The translations under genes and the position numbers were made by a program. The notes under the pieces were generated by a model. It did not search any database. It saw only the letters and a list, made by a program, of their open reading frames with translations, and had not been told where the DNA came from. Source: an uncultured Prevotella sp. (lineage in GTDB: Bacteria; Bacteroidota; Bacteroidia; Bacteroidales; Bacteroidaceae). Taken from it: a stretch of DNA of 64,000 nt. Location: the NCBI GenBank assembly GCA_944320105.1, contig CALUGA010000001.1, forward strand, positions 1-64,000, written 5' to 3'. Below are positions 18,260 to 26,164 of this stretch, piece after piece; positions within the stretch are counted from its first letter, which is position 1; every line of letters begins with the position of its first letter.

Positions 18260-18958
18260 TCAGCCGTTAGTCTGGCACGCCTCGCGGAAGCGCGCCATGA
18301 GCCACTGCTTCTGCTCGGCTATCGTCATGTGGCTGTTGTCAAGCTCTATCGCGTCGTCGGCCTTGCGCAGCGGCGACACCTCGCGGTGCGAGTCGATGTA
18401 GTCGCGCTGCTCCACGTTGCCCAGAATCTCGGCGTAGTCGGCCTCCATTCCTTTCGCCTTAAGCTCGTCGAAGCGTCGTTGGGCGCGCACTTCGGGCGAG
18501 GCGGTTACGTAGATTTTCAGTTCTGCGTCGGGGAATACGGTGGTTCCGATGTCGCGGCCGTCCATCACCACGCCCTTGTCGCGGCCCATGGCTTGTTGCT
18601 GGGCAACCATTGCGCTGCGCACGAATGGCAGCGCTGCCACCTGGCTAACGCGCGCCGACACCTCCATGGTGCGTATGTCGTCCTCCACGCGCTCGCCGTT
18701 GAGGTATGTGTCGGGGCGGCCCGTGGCCTCGTTAAGGCAGAACGATATGCATATCTCGCCCATGCTGCGCTCCAGCGCGGCAGCGTCAATGTTTCCGTCG
18801 GCCCCGAACATGTTGTTGCGCAGTGCAAACAGCGTTACGGCGCGGTACATGGCGCCTGTGTCAACGTAAACGTAGCCCACCTCGCGGGCAAGGTCCTTGG
18901 CCATCGTGCTCTTGCCGCACGACGACAATCCGTCTATCGCGATTGTGATTTTCCTCAT
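18260..18958 (-). CDS. cmk: Cytidylate kinase
   Basis: Phosphorylates CMP/dCMP to the diphosphates in pyrimidine nucleotide metabolism. 232 residues with P-loop GLSSCGKST at 10-18, the [14 protein letters not shown] segment, [13 protein letters not shown] (CMP binding), [14 protein letters not shown] and [20 protein letters not shown]: the complete Cmk signature set. It starts three bases after the porQ stop, so the two form a minus-strand operon. The pairing porQ-cmk-ispH is a recurrent Bacteroidales arrangement. Confidence 0.96.
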   Translation of the reverse strand: MRKITIAIDGLSSCGKSTMAKDLAREVGYVYVDTGAMYRAVTLFALRNNMFGADGNIDAAALERSMGEICISFCLNEATGRPDTYLNGERVEDDIRTMEVSARVSQVAALPFVRSAMVAQQQAMGRDKGVVMDGRDIGTTVFPDAELKIYVTASPEVRAQRRFDELKAKGMEADYAEILGNVEQRDYIDSHREVSPLRKADDAIELDNSHMTIAEQKQWLMARFREACQTNG

Positions 18959-18961
18959 ATG

Positions 18962-19906
18962 TTATAATGTATAAGTGGCGTTGAATGACAGCGATGCCGC
19001 CGACACGTGATACTTGGCATAGGCCACCTGCAGCTTGAAACGCTCCAGCTGTAGGCCCGCCCCGAACGATAGCCCGGCCCCGTGGCTGCTGCTTCCCTCC
19101 GCGTCGTCGATGCTCATCTCGTCTGCTTTCCTGAAGTTGTAGCCCCCGGCAATGTAGATGCTGCTTGAGAGCTGCACGTCTACGCCCAGCACAAGGTGGC
19201 TGATGAAGACCTCGTTCCAGTCGTGCAGCTTGGTCATCGTGGCCGAGAGGCGCAGTGGGGCCTTGCCGAGCTGCTTGCTGATGCCGGCCTGGAGGTCGAA
19301 CGGAATGCGCTCAAAGTCATCGTCGAAGGCTTTCACCTGGCCTCCCAGGTTGCGCGCCACGGCCGATAGCGACAGCCCCTTGTCCTCGTCGTAGTAGTTA
19401 AGCCCGAGGTCAACTCCCACGGCGAGCGAGTTGTATCCGGCTATGGTCGACGTGATGAACTTGCCCGCCACGCCGCCTGCCAGCCTCTCGTTGAACACGT
19501 AGGCAAACGCCCCGCCTACCACGATGTCCTTGGCCGAGAACGTGCCGGTCTCTATGTTGTCTGCCGTCACCTCGCGCATCTTGCCGTAGTCCATGTATTG
19601 TGCCGTTACGGCCCACGTGCCGCGCTCGCGCCATGCCTTGGTGAACGATGCGCTGGCCGTGTTTGTTCCCTCCATGTAGTTCATGTAGTTGAGGTTCAGC
19701 GACATGTCGCTCACGGCGGTAATCAGTGCCGGGTTGTGGAAGACGAGGGTGGGGTCGTCCTCCACTATCGTTATGTTGTCGCCGCCGAGGGCGGCCACGT
19801 GCGCGCTCACCGGCAGCCGCAGGAAGTTGTAGTCCGTCTGGCTTTCCTGCGCTTGCGTTCCTGTTGCAATGGCGGTGCAAAGCAATGCAAAAACAACTTT
19901 TTTCAT
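18962..19906 (-). CDS. porQ: Type IX secretion system protein PorQ
   Basis: An outer-membrane beta-barrel of the PorV/FadL-like superfamily that, in the T9SS, belongs with PorU, PorV and PorZ to the complex that processes and attaches cargo to the cell surface. 314 residues with signal peptide MKKVVFALLCTAIATGTQAQ, the PorQ opening YNFLRLPVSAHVAALGGDNI and EDDPTLVFHNPALI, then alternating barrel strands ending in an aromatic/hydrophobic C-terminus (ATYTL). The frame is open to 19948, but a -7 box at 19928-19935 lies inside that extension, so ATG at 19906 (or 19915, MDEM) is used. Barrel function is inferred from family. Confidence 0.92.
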   Translation of the reverse strand: MKKVVFALLCTAIATGTQAQESQTDYNFLRLPVSAHVAALGGDNITIVEDDPTLVFHNPALITAVSDMSLNLNYMNYMEGTNTASASFTKAWRERGTWAVTAQYMDYGKMREVTADNIETGTFSAKDIVVGGAFAYVFNERLAGGVAGKFITSTIAGYNSLAVGVDLGLNYYDEDKGLSLSAVARNLGGQVKAFDDDFERIPFDLQAGISKQLGKAPLRLSATMTKLHDWNEVFISHLVLGVDVQLSSSIYIAGGYNFRKADEMSIDDAEGSSSHGAGLSFGAGLQLERFKLQVAYAKYHVSAASLSFNATYTL

Positions 19907-19927
19907 CTCGTCCATTGATTTTGTCGG

Positions 19928-19935
19928 CAAAGTTA
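19928..19935 (-). promoter_or_regulatory. -7 element (TAACTTTG) of the porQ-cmk operon
   Basis: On the minus strand TAACTTTG precedes porQ with a predicted leader of about 5-15 bases. A clear -33 partner was not found. It is divergent from the tonB promoter 25 bases away. Confidence 0.6.
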
Positions 19936-19958
19936 CGCCTTTTTTCAAATATCTGAGC

Positions 19959-19966
19959 TATTTTTG
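19959..19966 (+). promoter_or_regulatory. -7 element (TATTTTTG) of the tonB gene
   Basis: TATTTTTG on the plus strand, 62 bases before the tonB ATG at 20029. The -33 region is T-rich but not exact. Confidence 0.5.
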
Positions 19967-20028
19967 TAGCTGCAAATGATGGCGTCACTGTTTTATAACG
20001 TGAAACGGTGGCGAATATTATACAGTAA

Positions 20029-20763
20029 ATGGAGATAAAGAAGACGAAGGCGGCCGACTTGGAGCGGGGCAGGGCAACGTGGTTCCTGCTCGGGCTGATA
20101 CTTGTCCTGGCCGTCTTTTTCGTCGTTTTTGAATATACTGACAGCCCGCCCGCCGGGCAGGAAGCCGACGAGGACGTGCTCAGCGAGCTGCCCGAGCACG
20201 ACGACGGCCTCGTGCCGATGATGCTTCCCCACGCCACCCTGCGCCTCATCGACGTGCCGGAGCAAGGCAGCGAGGCCCCGCAGAAGACACGCCTTGTGGA
20301 CGATGACAGGCCCGCTGAGGAGAAAGAGATACTTGACGACATACTTGACGCGATTAAAGCCGACCGCGAGACGATGCCCGCAGCCATGGAGGCAAAGCCG
20401 GAGGCCGCCGACCCCGCATCGCCGGCGGCGGCACTCATGGACGACAAGCCGCTCGACTTCCGCGTGGTTGAGAGCCTGCCGCAGTTCCCCGGCGGGGCGG
20501 TGGAGTTCATGAAGTGGCTCACGCGCAACCTCCGCTACCCGCTCGCCGCCGAGCGGCAGAAGATAGAGGGCCGCGTGGTGGTGCAGTTCGTGGTGGAGCG
20601 CGATGGCTCCATCACCGGGCTGAAGGTGGTTAAGCCGGCCCACGCTTACCTCGACCGCGAGGCCCTCAGGGTGCTGCGCAAGATGCCCAAGTGGACTGCT
20701 GGGGTGCAGAACGACCGTCCCTGCCGCACCATGGTGTGCATACCCGTGGTGTTCAAGCTGTGA
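20029..20763 (+). CDS. TonB-family energy transducer
   Basis: Transfers energy from an ExbB/ExbD complex to outer-membrane TonB-dependent receptors. 244 residues: short cytoplasmic N-terminus, one membrane helix (about 20-37, TWFLLGLILVLAVFFVVFEY), an acidic and proline/alanine-rich periplasmic linker, and a C-terminal TonB domain (about 150-244) with FPGGAVEFMKWLTRNLRYP, GRVVVQFVVERDGSITGLKVV and LDREALRVLRKMPKW, the standard Bacteroidota TonB_C landmarks. The ExbB/ExbD genes about 3.4 kb downstream are candidate partners. It is followed by the polyprenyl synthase after 94 bases. Confidence 0.92.
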   Translation: MEIKKTKAADLERGRATWFLLGLILVLAVFFVVFEYTDSPPAGQEADEDVLSELPEHDDGLVPMMLPHATLRLIDVPEQGSEAPQKTRLVDDDRPAEEKEILDDILDAIKADRETMPAAMEAKPEAADPASPAAALMDDKPLDFRVVESLPQFPGGAVEFMKWLTRNLRYPLAAERQKIEGRVVVQFVVERDGSITGLKVVKPAHAYLDREALRVLRKMPKWTAGVQNDRPCRTMVCIPVVFKL

Positions 20764-20857
20764 GCACGGGGCATAGCCTCCCTTTGGCCGTGGCGCGGCG
20801 CACTGCTCTTTTCGCGCAGCCACGCATTGCCAGCGAAACCGAAAAAGAACATAATAT

Positions 20858-21832
20858 ATGCTTACATCAACCGAACTGCTCGGCAAGGTCAACGACTTCC
20901 TGGCCAACCTGAGCTACGACCGCAAGCCCCAGGGCCTCTATGAGCCTATAAAGTACGTGCTCTCCATCGGAGGAAAGCGCATCCGCCCCGTGCTGATGCT
21001 GCTCGCCTACAACCTCTACAAGGACGATCCCGAGAGCATACTTATGCAGGCCTGCGCACTGGAGACGTATCACAACTACACCCTTTTGCACGATGACTTG
21101 ATGGACAACGCCGACGTGCGCCGGGGCATGCCCACTGTACACCGCAAGTGGGATGCCAACACGGCCATCCTCTCGGGCGACTCCATGCTCGTGCTTGCAT
21201 ACCAGCGCATGGCCCAGTGCCACCCTTCAAAGCTCGGCTCCGTGCTTGGCCTCTTCACCGAAACGGCCCTGGAGATAGGCGAGGGGCAGCAGTACGACAT
21301 GGACTTTGAGCGGCGCACCGATGTGACCGAGGCCGAATACATAGAGATGATACGCCTGAAGACGAGTGTGCTGCTGGCCTGCGCCACCAAGATGGGCGCC
21401 ATGCTGGCCGATGCTCCCGAGGCCGATGCCGCCGCGCTCTACAAGTTTGGCGAGCAGATAGGGCTGGCCTTCCAGCTGCAGGACGACCTGCTCGACGTCT
21501 ACGGCGACCCCGCCGTGTTCGGCAAGGCCATCGGAGGCGACATCGTGTCGAACAAAAAGACGTATATGCTCATCAATGCCTACCAACGAGCCGACGGGGC
21601 GCAGCGCGCCGAGCTGATGCGATGGATGACCGCCACCAGCTTCGACCGCGCCGAGAAGGTGGCCGCCGTCACCCGGCTCTACGACGAACTGGGCATCCGC
21701 ACCCTCTGCGAGGAGCGGATAAACAGCTACTTCGGCCGGGCCAACGACTATCTCTCGGCCGTCAGTGTGGCCGATGGGCGCAAGCAGCAGCTGCGCGCAT
21801 ACGCCCAAGAGATGATGCACCGGAAGCTGTGA
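20858..21832 (+). CDS. Trans-polyprenyl diphosphate synthase (IspA/IspB family)
   Basis: Condenses IPP onto allylic diphosphates to make a polyprenyl diphosphate, probably for isoprenoid quinone or lipid carriers. 324 residues with IGGKRIRPVL, the first Asp-rich motif HDDLMDNADVRRG and the second QLQDDLLDVYGD, both Mg2+-diphosphate sites. KWDANTAILSGDSMLV is also typical. Chain length depends on residues before the first Asp motif, which I cannot read with confidence, so octaprenyl, farnesyl or geranylgeranyl products are all possible. It fits with ispH of the same pathway 5 kb upstream. Confidence 0.93.
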   Translation: MLTSTELLGKVNDFLANLSYDRKPQGLYEPIKYVLSIGGKRIRPVLMLLAYNLYKDDPESILMQACALETYHNYTLLHDDLMDNADVRRGMPTVHRKWDANTAILSGDSMLVLAYQRMAQCHPSKLGSVLGLFTETALEIGEGQQYDMDFERRTDVTEAEYIEMIRLKTSVLLACATKMGAMLADAPEADAAALYKFGEQIGLAFQLQDDLLDVYGDPAVFGKAIGGDIVSNKKTYMLINAYQRADGAQRAELMRWMTATSFDRAEKVAAVTRLYDELGIRTLCEERINSYFGRANDYLSAVSVADGRKQQLRAYAQEMMHRKL

Positions 21833-21961
21833 CCACTGCGCGCTGAAGGTCGGCATCGGGGCGTTGGCGGCTTGTCGGGCCGTTATGCCGCCTTGCCGTG
21901 CCATGCCCCATGCCATCGGACTGAACGTATCGCCGTGACAAAAATCTGAAAATCCACCTCC

Positions 21962-22660
21962 ATGCCCTACCGAAGATTGCCCAAGACCGACGCCGCAAGG
22001 CTCAAGGCACTGAAGACCGTGCTCGACTGCAACGACATTTACACCGTGCGCAACCGCGTGGTGGACTGGCAGGTGCTCAACCGCTGCCGCCCCGCCTACG
22101 ACCGCCTGCTCACTGCCTGCGAGCAGTACAAGGTGTGCATGGCGGCGCAGAAGCGCAAGACGGGGCAGGTGGAAAAGCTGCAACGCAACGCCGCCATGTT
22201 TGTGAGCCACTTCATCCAGGTGCTCTTCCTGGCCATGGAGCGGGGCGAGATAAAGCACAAGTACAAGCAGCTCTACGGCTTCGGCCCCGACGATACGGCC
22301 CTGCCGCCGCTGAAGACGGCCGAGGCCGTGATTGAGTGGGGGCAAAAGGTGGCCGAGGGGGAGCGCGAGCGGCTGCGCGCCGGCGGCCTGCCCATCTACA
22401 ATCCCACGATAGGCAAGGTGGCCACGCACGTTGACATATTCCGCGATGCTTACCGCGAGCAGCTGCAACGCCGCCGCCACACCGAGGCCGCCCTTGCCGC
22501 CATGCAGCGGCTGAGGCCCGAGGTGGATGCCGTGTTGCTCGACCTTTGGAACCAGATAGAGGCCCATTTTGCCTCTTCGCCGCCCGAAGTGCGCTATGCA
22601 GAGTGCCGCAAGCTGGGTGTGGTGTACTACTACCGGCGTAAGGAACCCCACCTATATTGA
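21962..22660 (+). CDS. Conserved Bacteroidales protein of unknown function
   Basis: A 232-residue soluble protein opening MPYRRLPKTDAARLKALKTV and closing RYAECRKLGVVYYYRRKEPH, ends that I recall as conserved in many Bacteroidales hypothetical proteins. It is mainly helical, basic and rich in Arg/Lys, with no signal peptide, membrane segment or catalytic motif I can name. The C-terminal motif (basic, tyrosine-rich) could contact nucleic acid, but this is speculation. The 546-base gap downstream contains two repeat elements. The preceding gene ends 129 bases upstream. Confidence 0.8.
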   Translation: MPYRRLPKTDAARLKALKTVLDCNDIYTVRNRVVDWQVLNRCRPAYDRLLTACEQYKVCMAAQKRKTGQVEKLQRNAAMFVSHFIQVLFLAMERGEIKHKYKQLYGFGPDDTALPPLKTAEAVIEWGQKVAEGERERLRAGGLPIYNPTIGKVATHVDIFRDAYREQLQRRRHTEAALAAMQRLRPEVDAVLLDLWNQIEAHFASSPPEVRYAECRKLGVVYYYRRKEPHLY

Positions 22661-22720
22661 CCGTCGGCCCGGCTGTTCCGCTACCTCGCTGCTGCCAGCC
22701 GCAGGGGCTGGGGTTGTGGC

Positions 22721-22857
22721 GAAGAATGTTTACAAGTTTCGTTCCGCAAGGTGGCATCTGCCGTATTGCGCTGCCGAACGGCCTGTTTCGCCTCCCCAAA
22801 CGGCCTGTTTGGCACTGCCGAACGGCCTGTTTCGCGACGCAAAACGGTAGGTATGGA
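22721..22857 (+). repeat. 22-bp dyad-array element, copy 2
   Basis: End motif GAAGAATGTTTACAA (22721-22735), 15-base gap, then units starting at 22751, 22773, 22795, 22817 and 22839. The middle three are the cleanest in the window, for example GCCGAAC-GGCCT-GTTTCGC-CTC at 22773 and GCCGAAC-GGCCT-GTTTCGC-GAC at 22817. Same orientation as copy 1. Confidence 0.85.
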
Positions 22858-23010
22858 TAACTCATTGTCAGTCAGTTTGTTGCACCCTGCGCCCGTTTGA
22901 ATGTCCAACCAAGAAAAAATCATTACATAATGCTGCCGCCCGCAGCCTGTGGAATGCATCGCGCAGACCTGTGCTTGCGGCTAAAACCTGAATACAAACA
23001 ATAGCCATTT

Positions 23011-23207
23011 AAGTAGATGTTCAAAATTAATTGCCATCAAATTGTGTGCTATTTAGGGCTGCATTCCAAAGTCCGAAGATGGAGTGTAGCGGGCTACACG
23101 ACCGATGAGACTTTGGAATGCAGCCCTAAAGAGAGCACAAGGTGGTGGCAAAGATATGAAGGACATCTGCAGATATTGTGATATCGATAAATTTTGAATA
23201 GATACTT
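23011..23207. repeat. Nested inverted-repeat element A (core GTGTAGC-GG-GCTACAC)
   Basis: Outer imperfect arms at 23011-23031 and 23187-23207 (17 of 21 matching, common TTCAAAATT). Inside, a perfect 22-bp inverted repeat: 23052-23073 (starting TTTAGGGCTGCATTCC) with 23109-23130. Near the centre is the palindrome GTGTAGCGGGCTACAC (23084-23099). The right arm ends one base before the tatD start codon. There is no reading frame. Shares its core and size with element B at 60362-60558. Confidence 0.75.
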
Positions 23208-23990
23208 ATGGATTACATAGACACACATTGCCATCTCGACGGCCCGGAGTTCGATGCCGACCGCGACGAGGTGGTGGCCCGCGCCAAGGCCGCCGGCATC
23301 TCCCACGTGCTCATCCCCGCCATCAACCTGCCGTCGGTGGAGTCGGTCATCGCCACGTGCGACCGCTACCCGGGCTTTGCCCACCCCATGATAGGGTTGC
23401 ACCCCGAGGAGGTGCGCGCCGACTTCCGCAGCGTGCTTGCCCAGATGCGCGGGCTGCTCCCGGGCCGCTTCATAGCCATCGGCGAGGTGGGGCTTGACTA
23501 TTATTGGAGCCGTGAGTACGAGCGGGAGCAACTTGATGCCTTCGAGGAGCAGGTGCGCTGGTCGGTGGAGACCCGCCTGCCGCTTATGATTCACTGCCGC
23601 AAGGCGCAAAACGAGATGGTGGCGCTGTTGCGCCGCTACGAGGCTGAGTTGCCGGGGGGCGTGTTCCACTGCTTCACGGGCAACGAGCGCGAGGCTGCCG
23701 AGCTGCTGCGCTTCGACCGTTTCGCCCTCGGCATAGGCGGCGTGCTCACGTTCAAGAAGTCGCACCTGCCCGAAGTGCTGCCCCACATCCCTATCGACCG
23801 CATAGTGCTCGAAACCGACGCGCCCTATATGGCACCTGTGCCTATGCGCGGCAAGCGCAACGAGAGTGCCTTTGTTGCCCATGTGCTGGAGCGCGCCGCC
23901 CAGTGCTATGGCGTGGAGCAGGCTGAGCTTGCCGAGGCCACCAACGCCACGGTGCGCCGCATTTTCGGCTCGCTTGATTGCCAATCATAG
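23208..23990 (+). CDS. tatD: TatD-family metal-dependent hydrolase/DNase
   Basis: A cytoplasmic amidohydrolase-fold phosphodiesterase; characterised relatives are 3'-5' exonucleases acting on DNA or RNA. 260 residues with the metal ligands of the family: His7 and His9 in DTHCHLDG, Glu in AIGEVGLDYYW, His in PLMIHCRKA, His in GGVFHCFTG, and Asp in LETDAPYMAP. Length is normal. ATG at 23208 directly abuts the right arm of repeat element A, so transcription must start within or before that element. Confidence 0.94.
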   Translation: MDYIDTHCHLDGPEFDADRDEVVARAKAAGISHVLIPAINLPSVESVIATCDRYPGFAHPMIGLHPEEVRADFRSVLAQMRGLLPGRFIAIGEVGLDYYWSREYEREQLDAFEEQVRWSVETRLPLMIHCRKAQNEMVALLRRYEAELPGGVFHCFTGNEREAAELLRFDRFALGIGGVLTFKKSHLPEVLPHIPIDRIVLETDAPYMAPVPMRGKRNESAFVAHVLERAAQCYGVEQAELAEATNATVRRIFGSLDCQS

Positions 23991-24044
23991 GTTAAAGAAA
24001 CATAAAAGGGAAACCGTTGTTGCGGGAAATACACATAAATGAAG

Positions 24045-24052
24045 TAATTTTG
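24045..24052 (+). promoter_or_regulatory. -7 element (TAATTTTG) before tRNA-Ser
   Basis: TAATTTTG ends 15 bases before the mature tRNA 5' end. A TTG at 24020-24022 is 22 bases upstream, slightly longer than the usual spacing. Confidence 0.6.
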
Positions 24053-24067
24053 CACCGCAAAACGCAA

Positions 24068-24155
24068 GGAGAGGTGCTCGAGTGGCTTAAGAGGCACGCC
24101 TGGAAAGCGTGTAGACGCCAAAAGCGTCACGGGGGTTCGAATCCCCCTCTCTCCG
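24068..24155 (+). tRNA. tRNA-Ser (anticodon GGA)
   Basis: Cloverleaf read directly: acceptor GGAGAGG (24068-24074) with TCTCTCC (24148-24154) and discriminator G; anticodon stem CACGC/GCGTG enclosing loop CTGGAAA, so anticodon GGA (reads UCC/UCU); a long variable arm typical of tRNA-Ser; T arm GGGGG-TTCGAAT-CCCCC. The 3' CCA is not encoded. The exbB gene starts 31 bases later. Confidence 0.96.
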
Positions 24156-24186
24156 CTGAGACGTACTAATTCGTTCTGCAACGCCT

Positions 24187-25059
24187 ATGAAGAAGTTAAT
24201 TGCCCTGTGCGCAATTATGGCCTTGCTTGCTTATAGCCCGGTGGCTATGGCGCAGGCGATTCCCAATAAAGACACTACTGAGACAGTCATGGCCGACACC
24301 ACTGTGGATGCTATTGCCGATTCTGCGGCTGCCAACATGGTGGACGATGCAGCCCTCTCGGATGCATCCGACGATGAGATGGTGCCTCAGGAGAGTGCCG
24401 GTTTCCACAAGCAGCTCAAGACGAAGTTCATCGAGGGCAGCGCTGGCTTCATGTCGTTGGTGGCCCTTGCGCTCGTGCTGGGCCTGGCTTTCTGCATAGA
24501 GCGCATAATCTACCTCACGCTCTCGGAAATCAATGCCAAGCGGTTCATGGAGGATGTGGGCAGCCGCGTGGAGGCAGGCGACATTGAGGGAGCCAAGGAC
24601 TTGTGCCGCACAACGCGCGGCCCCGTGGCTTCCATCTGCTACCAGGGCCTGGCCCGCATAGGCGAGTCTATCGACAATATCGAGCGTTCGATAGTGTCAT
24701 ACGGCTCGGTGCAGTCGGCCAACCTTGAGAAGGGCTGTTCGTGGATAACTCTGTTCATCTCCATGGCGCCGTCGCTGGGCTTCCTCGGCACGGTAATTGG
24801 CATGGTGATGGCCTTCGACCAGATACGCCTTGCGGGCGACATCAACACAACCATCGTGGCTGCGGGCATGAAGGTGGCACTCATCACCACCATCTTCGGC
24901 ATCATAGTGGCCTTGATCCTGCAGATATTCTACAATTACATACTGTCCAAGATAGAGCACATCACTTCGCAGATGGAGGAGTCTGCCATCACGCTTCTGG
25001 ACACTATAATGAAGTATAAGCTTACCGGCAATGGGCAAGACGGGCAAAAAGGGGCGTAA
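24187..25059 (+). CDS. exbB: MotA/TolQ/ExbB proton-channel protein
   Basis: Inner-membrane channel subunit that couples the proton motive force to TonB or Tol-type machines. 290 residues: an N-terminal signal-like segment (MKKLIALCAIMALLAYSPVAMA), an acidic, Asp/Ala-rich periplasmic stretch (about 25-75), a membrane helix (about 92-112), a cytoplasmic loop, and two further helices holding the family motif SMAPSLGFLGTVIGMVMAFD and the VALITTIFGIIVALILQIFYNYI segment. The N-terminal signal plus acidic extension is common in Bacteroidota ExbB. The next gene overlaps its last 29 bases, indicating coupling. Confidence 0.93.
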   Translation: MKKLIALCAIMALLAYSPVAMAQAIPNKDTTETVMADTTVDAIADSAAANMVDDAALSDASDDEMVPQESAGFHKQLKTKFIEGSAGFMSLVALALVLGLAFCIERIIYLTLSEINAKRFMEDVGSRVEAGDIEGAKDLCRTTRGPVASICYQGLARIGESIDNIERSIVSYGSVQSANLEKGCSWITLFISMAPSLGFLGTVIGMVMAFDQIRLAGDINTTIVAAGMKVALITTIFGIIVALILQIFYNYILSKIEHITSQMEESAITLLDTIMKYKLTGNGQDGQKGA

Positions 25060-25558
25060 GCTGCCTTCGGCAGACAGGCTGGCGGGCCGTGTGCTGGCCC
25101 TGCTCATAGCCTTGGCCGCGCTGATGTTTGGCGCGTTCTTCCTCGTGGGCTACGATATGCCGTATTTCGAGGACGAGGCTTTCAATGCGCCGCTGCTCAC
25201 CGATGCCCTGCTCGTTTTCACCTATGTGCTTTGCGCCATGGCCGCCGCCGTGGCCTTGGTGTCGGTGGTTAGGGGCGTGCGTATGCGCGGGGGCAGTAGC
25301 TACGGTGTGGGCGGCGTGCCTTCGGGGCGCATCGCCTTGGGTGTGGCGTTGCTGCTCGTCGTTACGCTGGCTGTTACGTTTGCCCTCGGCTCTTCGGAGC
25401 CTCTGCGGGTCAACGGCAAGGTGTTTGCCGACGCGCTGTGGCTCAAGCTCACCGATATGTTCATTTGGACGTCCGCCGTGCTCGGCCTCGTGGCTGTGGC
25501 CGTGGTGGCCTTTGGCGTGTCGGGCATGAACAGGCGGGTGAACCGCAAGGAAAGATAG
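25031..25558 (+). CDS. Small membrane protein between ExbB and ExbD
   Basis: 175 residues: a basic cytoplasmic start (MGKTGKKGRKL) and four hydrophobic segments (about 20-40, 58-77, 96-117 and 143-163). It begins inside the end of exbB (29-base overlap) and ends nine bases before the first exbD, so it is surely part of this operon. Comparable unnamed membrane proteins sit in the same position in Bacteroidales ExbB/ExbD operons. Role unknown; an accessory or assembly subunit of the ExbBD motor is the natural guess from context only. Confidence 0.8.
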   Translation: MGKTGKKGRKLPSADRLAGRVLALLIALAALMFGAFFLVGYDMPYFEDEAFNAPLLTDALLVFTYVLCAMAAAVALVSVVRGVRMRGGSSYGVGGVPSGRIALGVALLLVVTLAVTFALGSSEPLRVNGKVFADALWLKLTDMFIWTSAVLGLVAVAVVAFGVSGMNRRVNRKER

Positions 25559-25567
25559 GAGGGGTCG

Positions 25568-26164
25568 ATGCTGAGGGAACGCAAGAGAAGGCACCGCGTG
25601 CCGGAGCTTAACACCACTTCAACGGCCGACATATCGTTTATGTTGCTGACGTTCTTCCTCGTCACTACGTCGATGGACAGCGACAATGGCATACATCGGC
25701 AACTGCCGCCCATGCCGCAGGAAAAGCAGGAGCAAGTGGCCGAGGCCAAGCGGCGCGACGTGCTTGTGGTGGGCATCGACGCCGCCAACCGCATAACCTG
25801 CAACGGCGAGCAGGTGGCCGCCGAGGGGCTGCGGGCCAAGGTTGCTGAGTTTGTTGACAACCCCCGGGGCCTTGCCACCATGCCCGAGAAGGTGGCGCGC
25901 GACATTCCCCTGCTCGGCCGATGCTCCGTAACGGCCAACCATCAGATATTTGTCCGTGCCGACCGCGCTGCCACCTACGATGCTTACTTCGGCGTGCAAG
26001 ACGCCATCATGGCCGCTTACGGCGACCTGCGCGACAGTTTGGCCATGCGTCGCTTTGGCCATGGCTATGCCGAATGCTCCGATGCTGAGCGCCGGGCCGT
26101 TGAGGCTTATTACCCCATGCGCCTCTCCGAGGGCGAGATAGTGGAGGAAGGGGGTGCCAGATGA
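25568..26164 (+). CDS. exbD: ExbD/TolR-family biopolymer transport protein (first copy)
   Basis: 198 residues with one N-terminal membrane helix containing the ExbD signature TTSTADISFMLLTFFLVTTSMD (Asp in the helix is the presumed proton-responsive residue), followed by a periplasmic domain. Longer than typical ExbD (about 140), with a C-terminal extension (about 150-198). It overlaps the second exbD by four bases (ATGA). Works with ExbB to energise TonB. Confidence 0.9.
   Translation: MLRERKRRHRVPELNTTSTADISFMLLTFFLVTTSMDSDNGIHRQLPPMPQEKQEQVAEAKRRDVLVVGIDAANRITCNGEQVAAEGLRAKVAEFVDNPRGLATMPEKVARDIPLLGRCSVTANHQIFVRADRAATYDAYFGVQDAIMAAYGDLRDSLAMRRFGHGYAECSDAERRAVEAYYPMRLSEGEIVEEGGAR

Noticed and set aside
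22569..22850. A 93-residue plus-strand frame running through array copy 2
   Set aside because: It starts inside the end of the conserved unknown gene in another frame and its coding would depend on the repeat; 22 is not a multiple of three, so no repeated peptide results.
22751..22857. Plasmid-type iterons / replication origin
   Set aside because: The period of 22 bp is iteron-like, but there is no Rep, DnaA or Par gene nearby, and four copies lie scattered through core chromosome genes.
23011..23207. Insertion sequence
   Set aside because: There are inverted repeats but no transposase, and the element is under 200 bp. At most a non-autonomous derivative.
24156..24186. Additional tRNA or attachment site next to tRNA-Ser
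   Set aside because: No second cloverleaf and no duplicated tRNA 3' end was found; no integrase is present.
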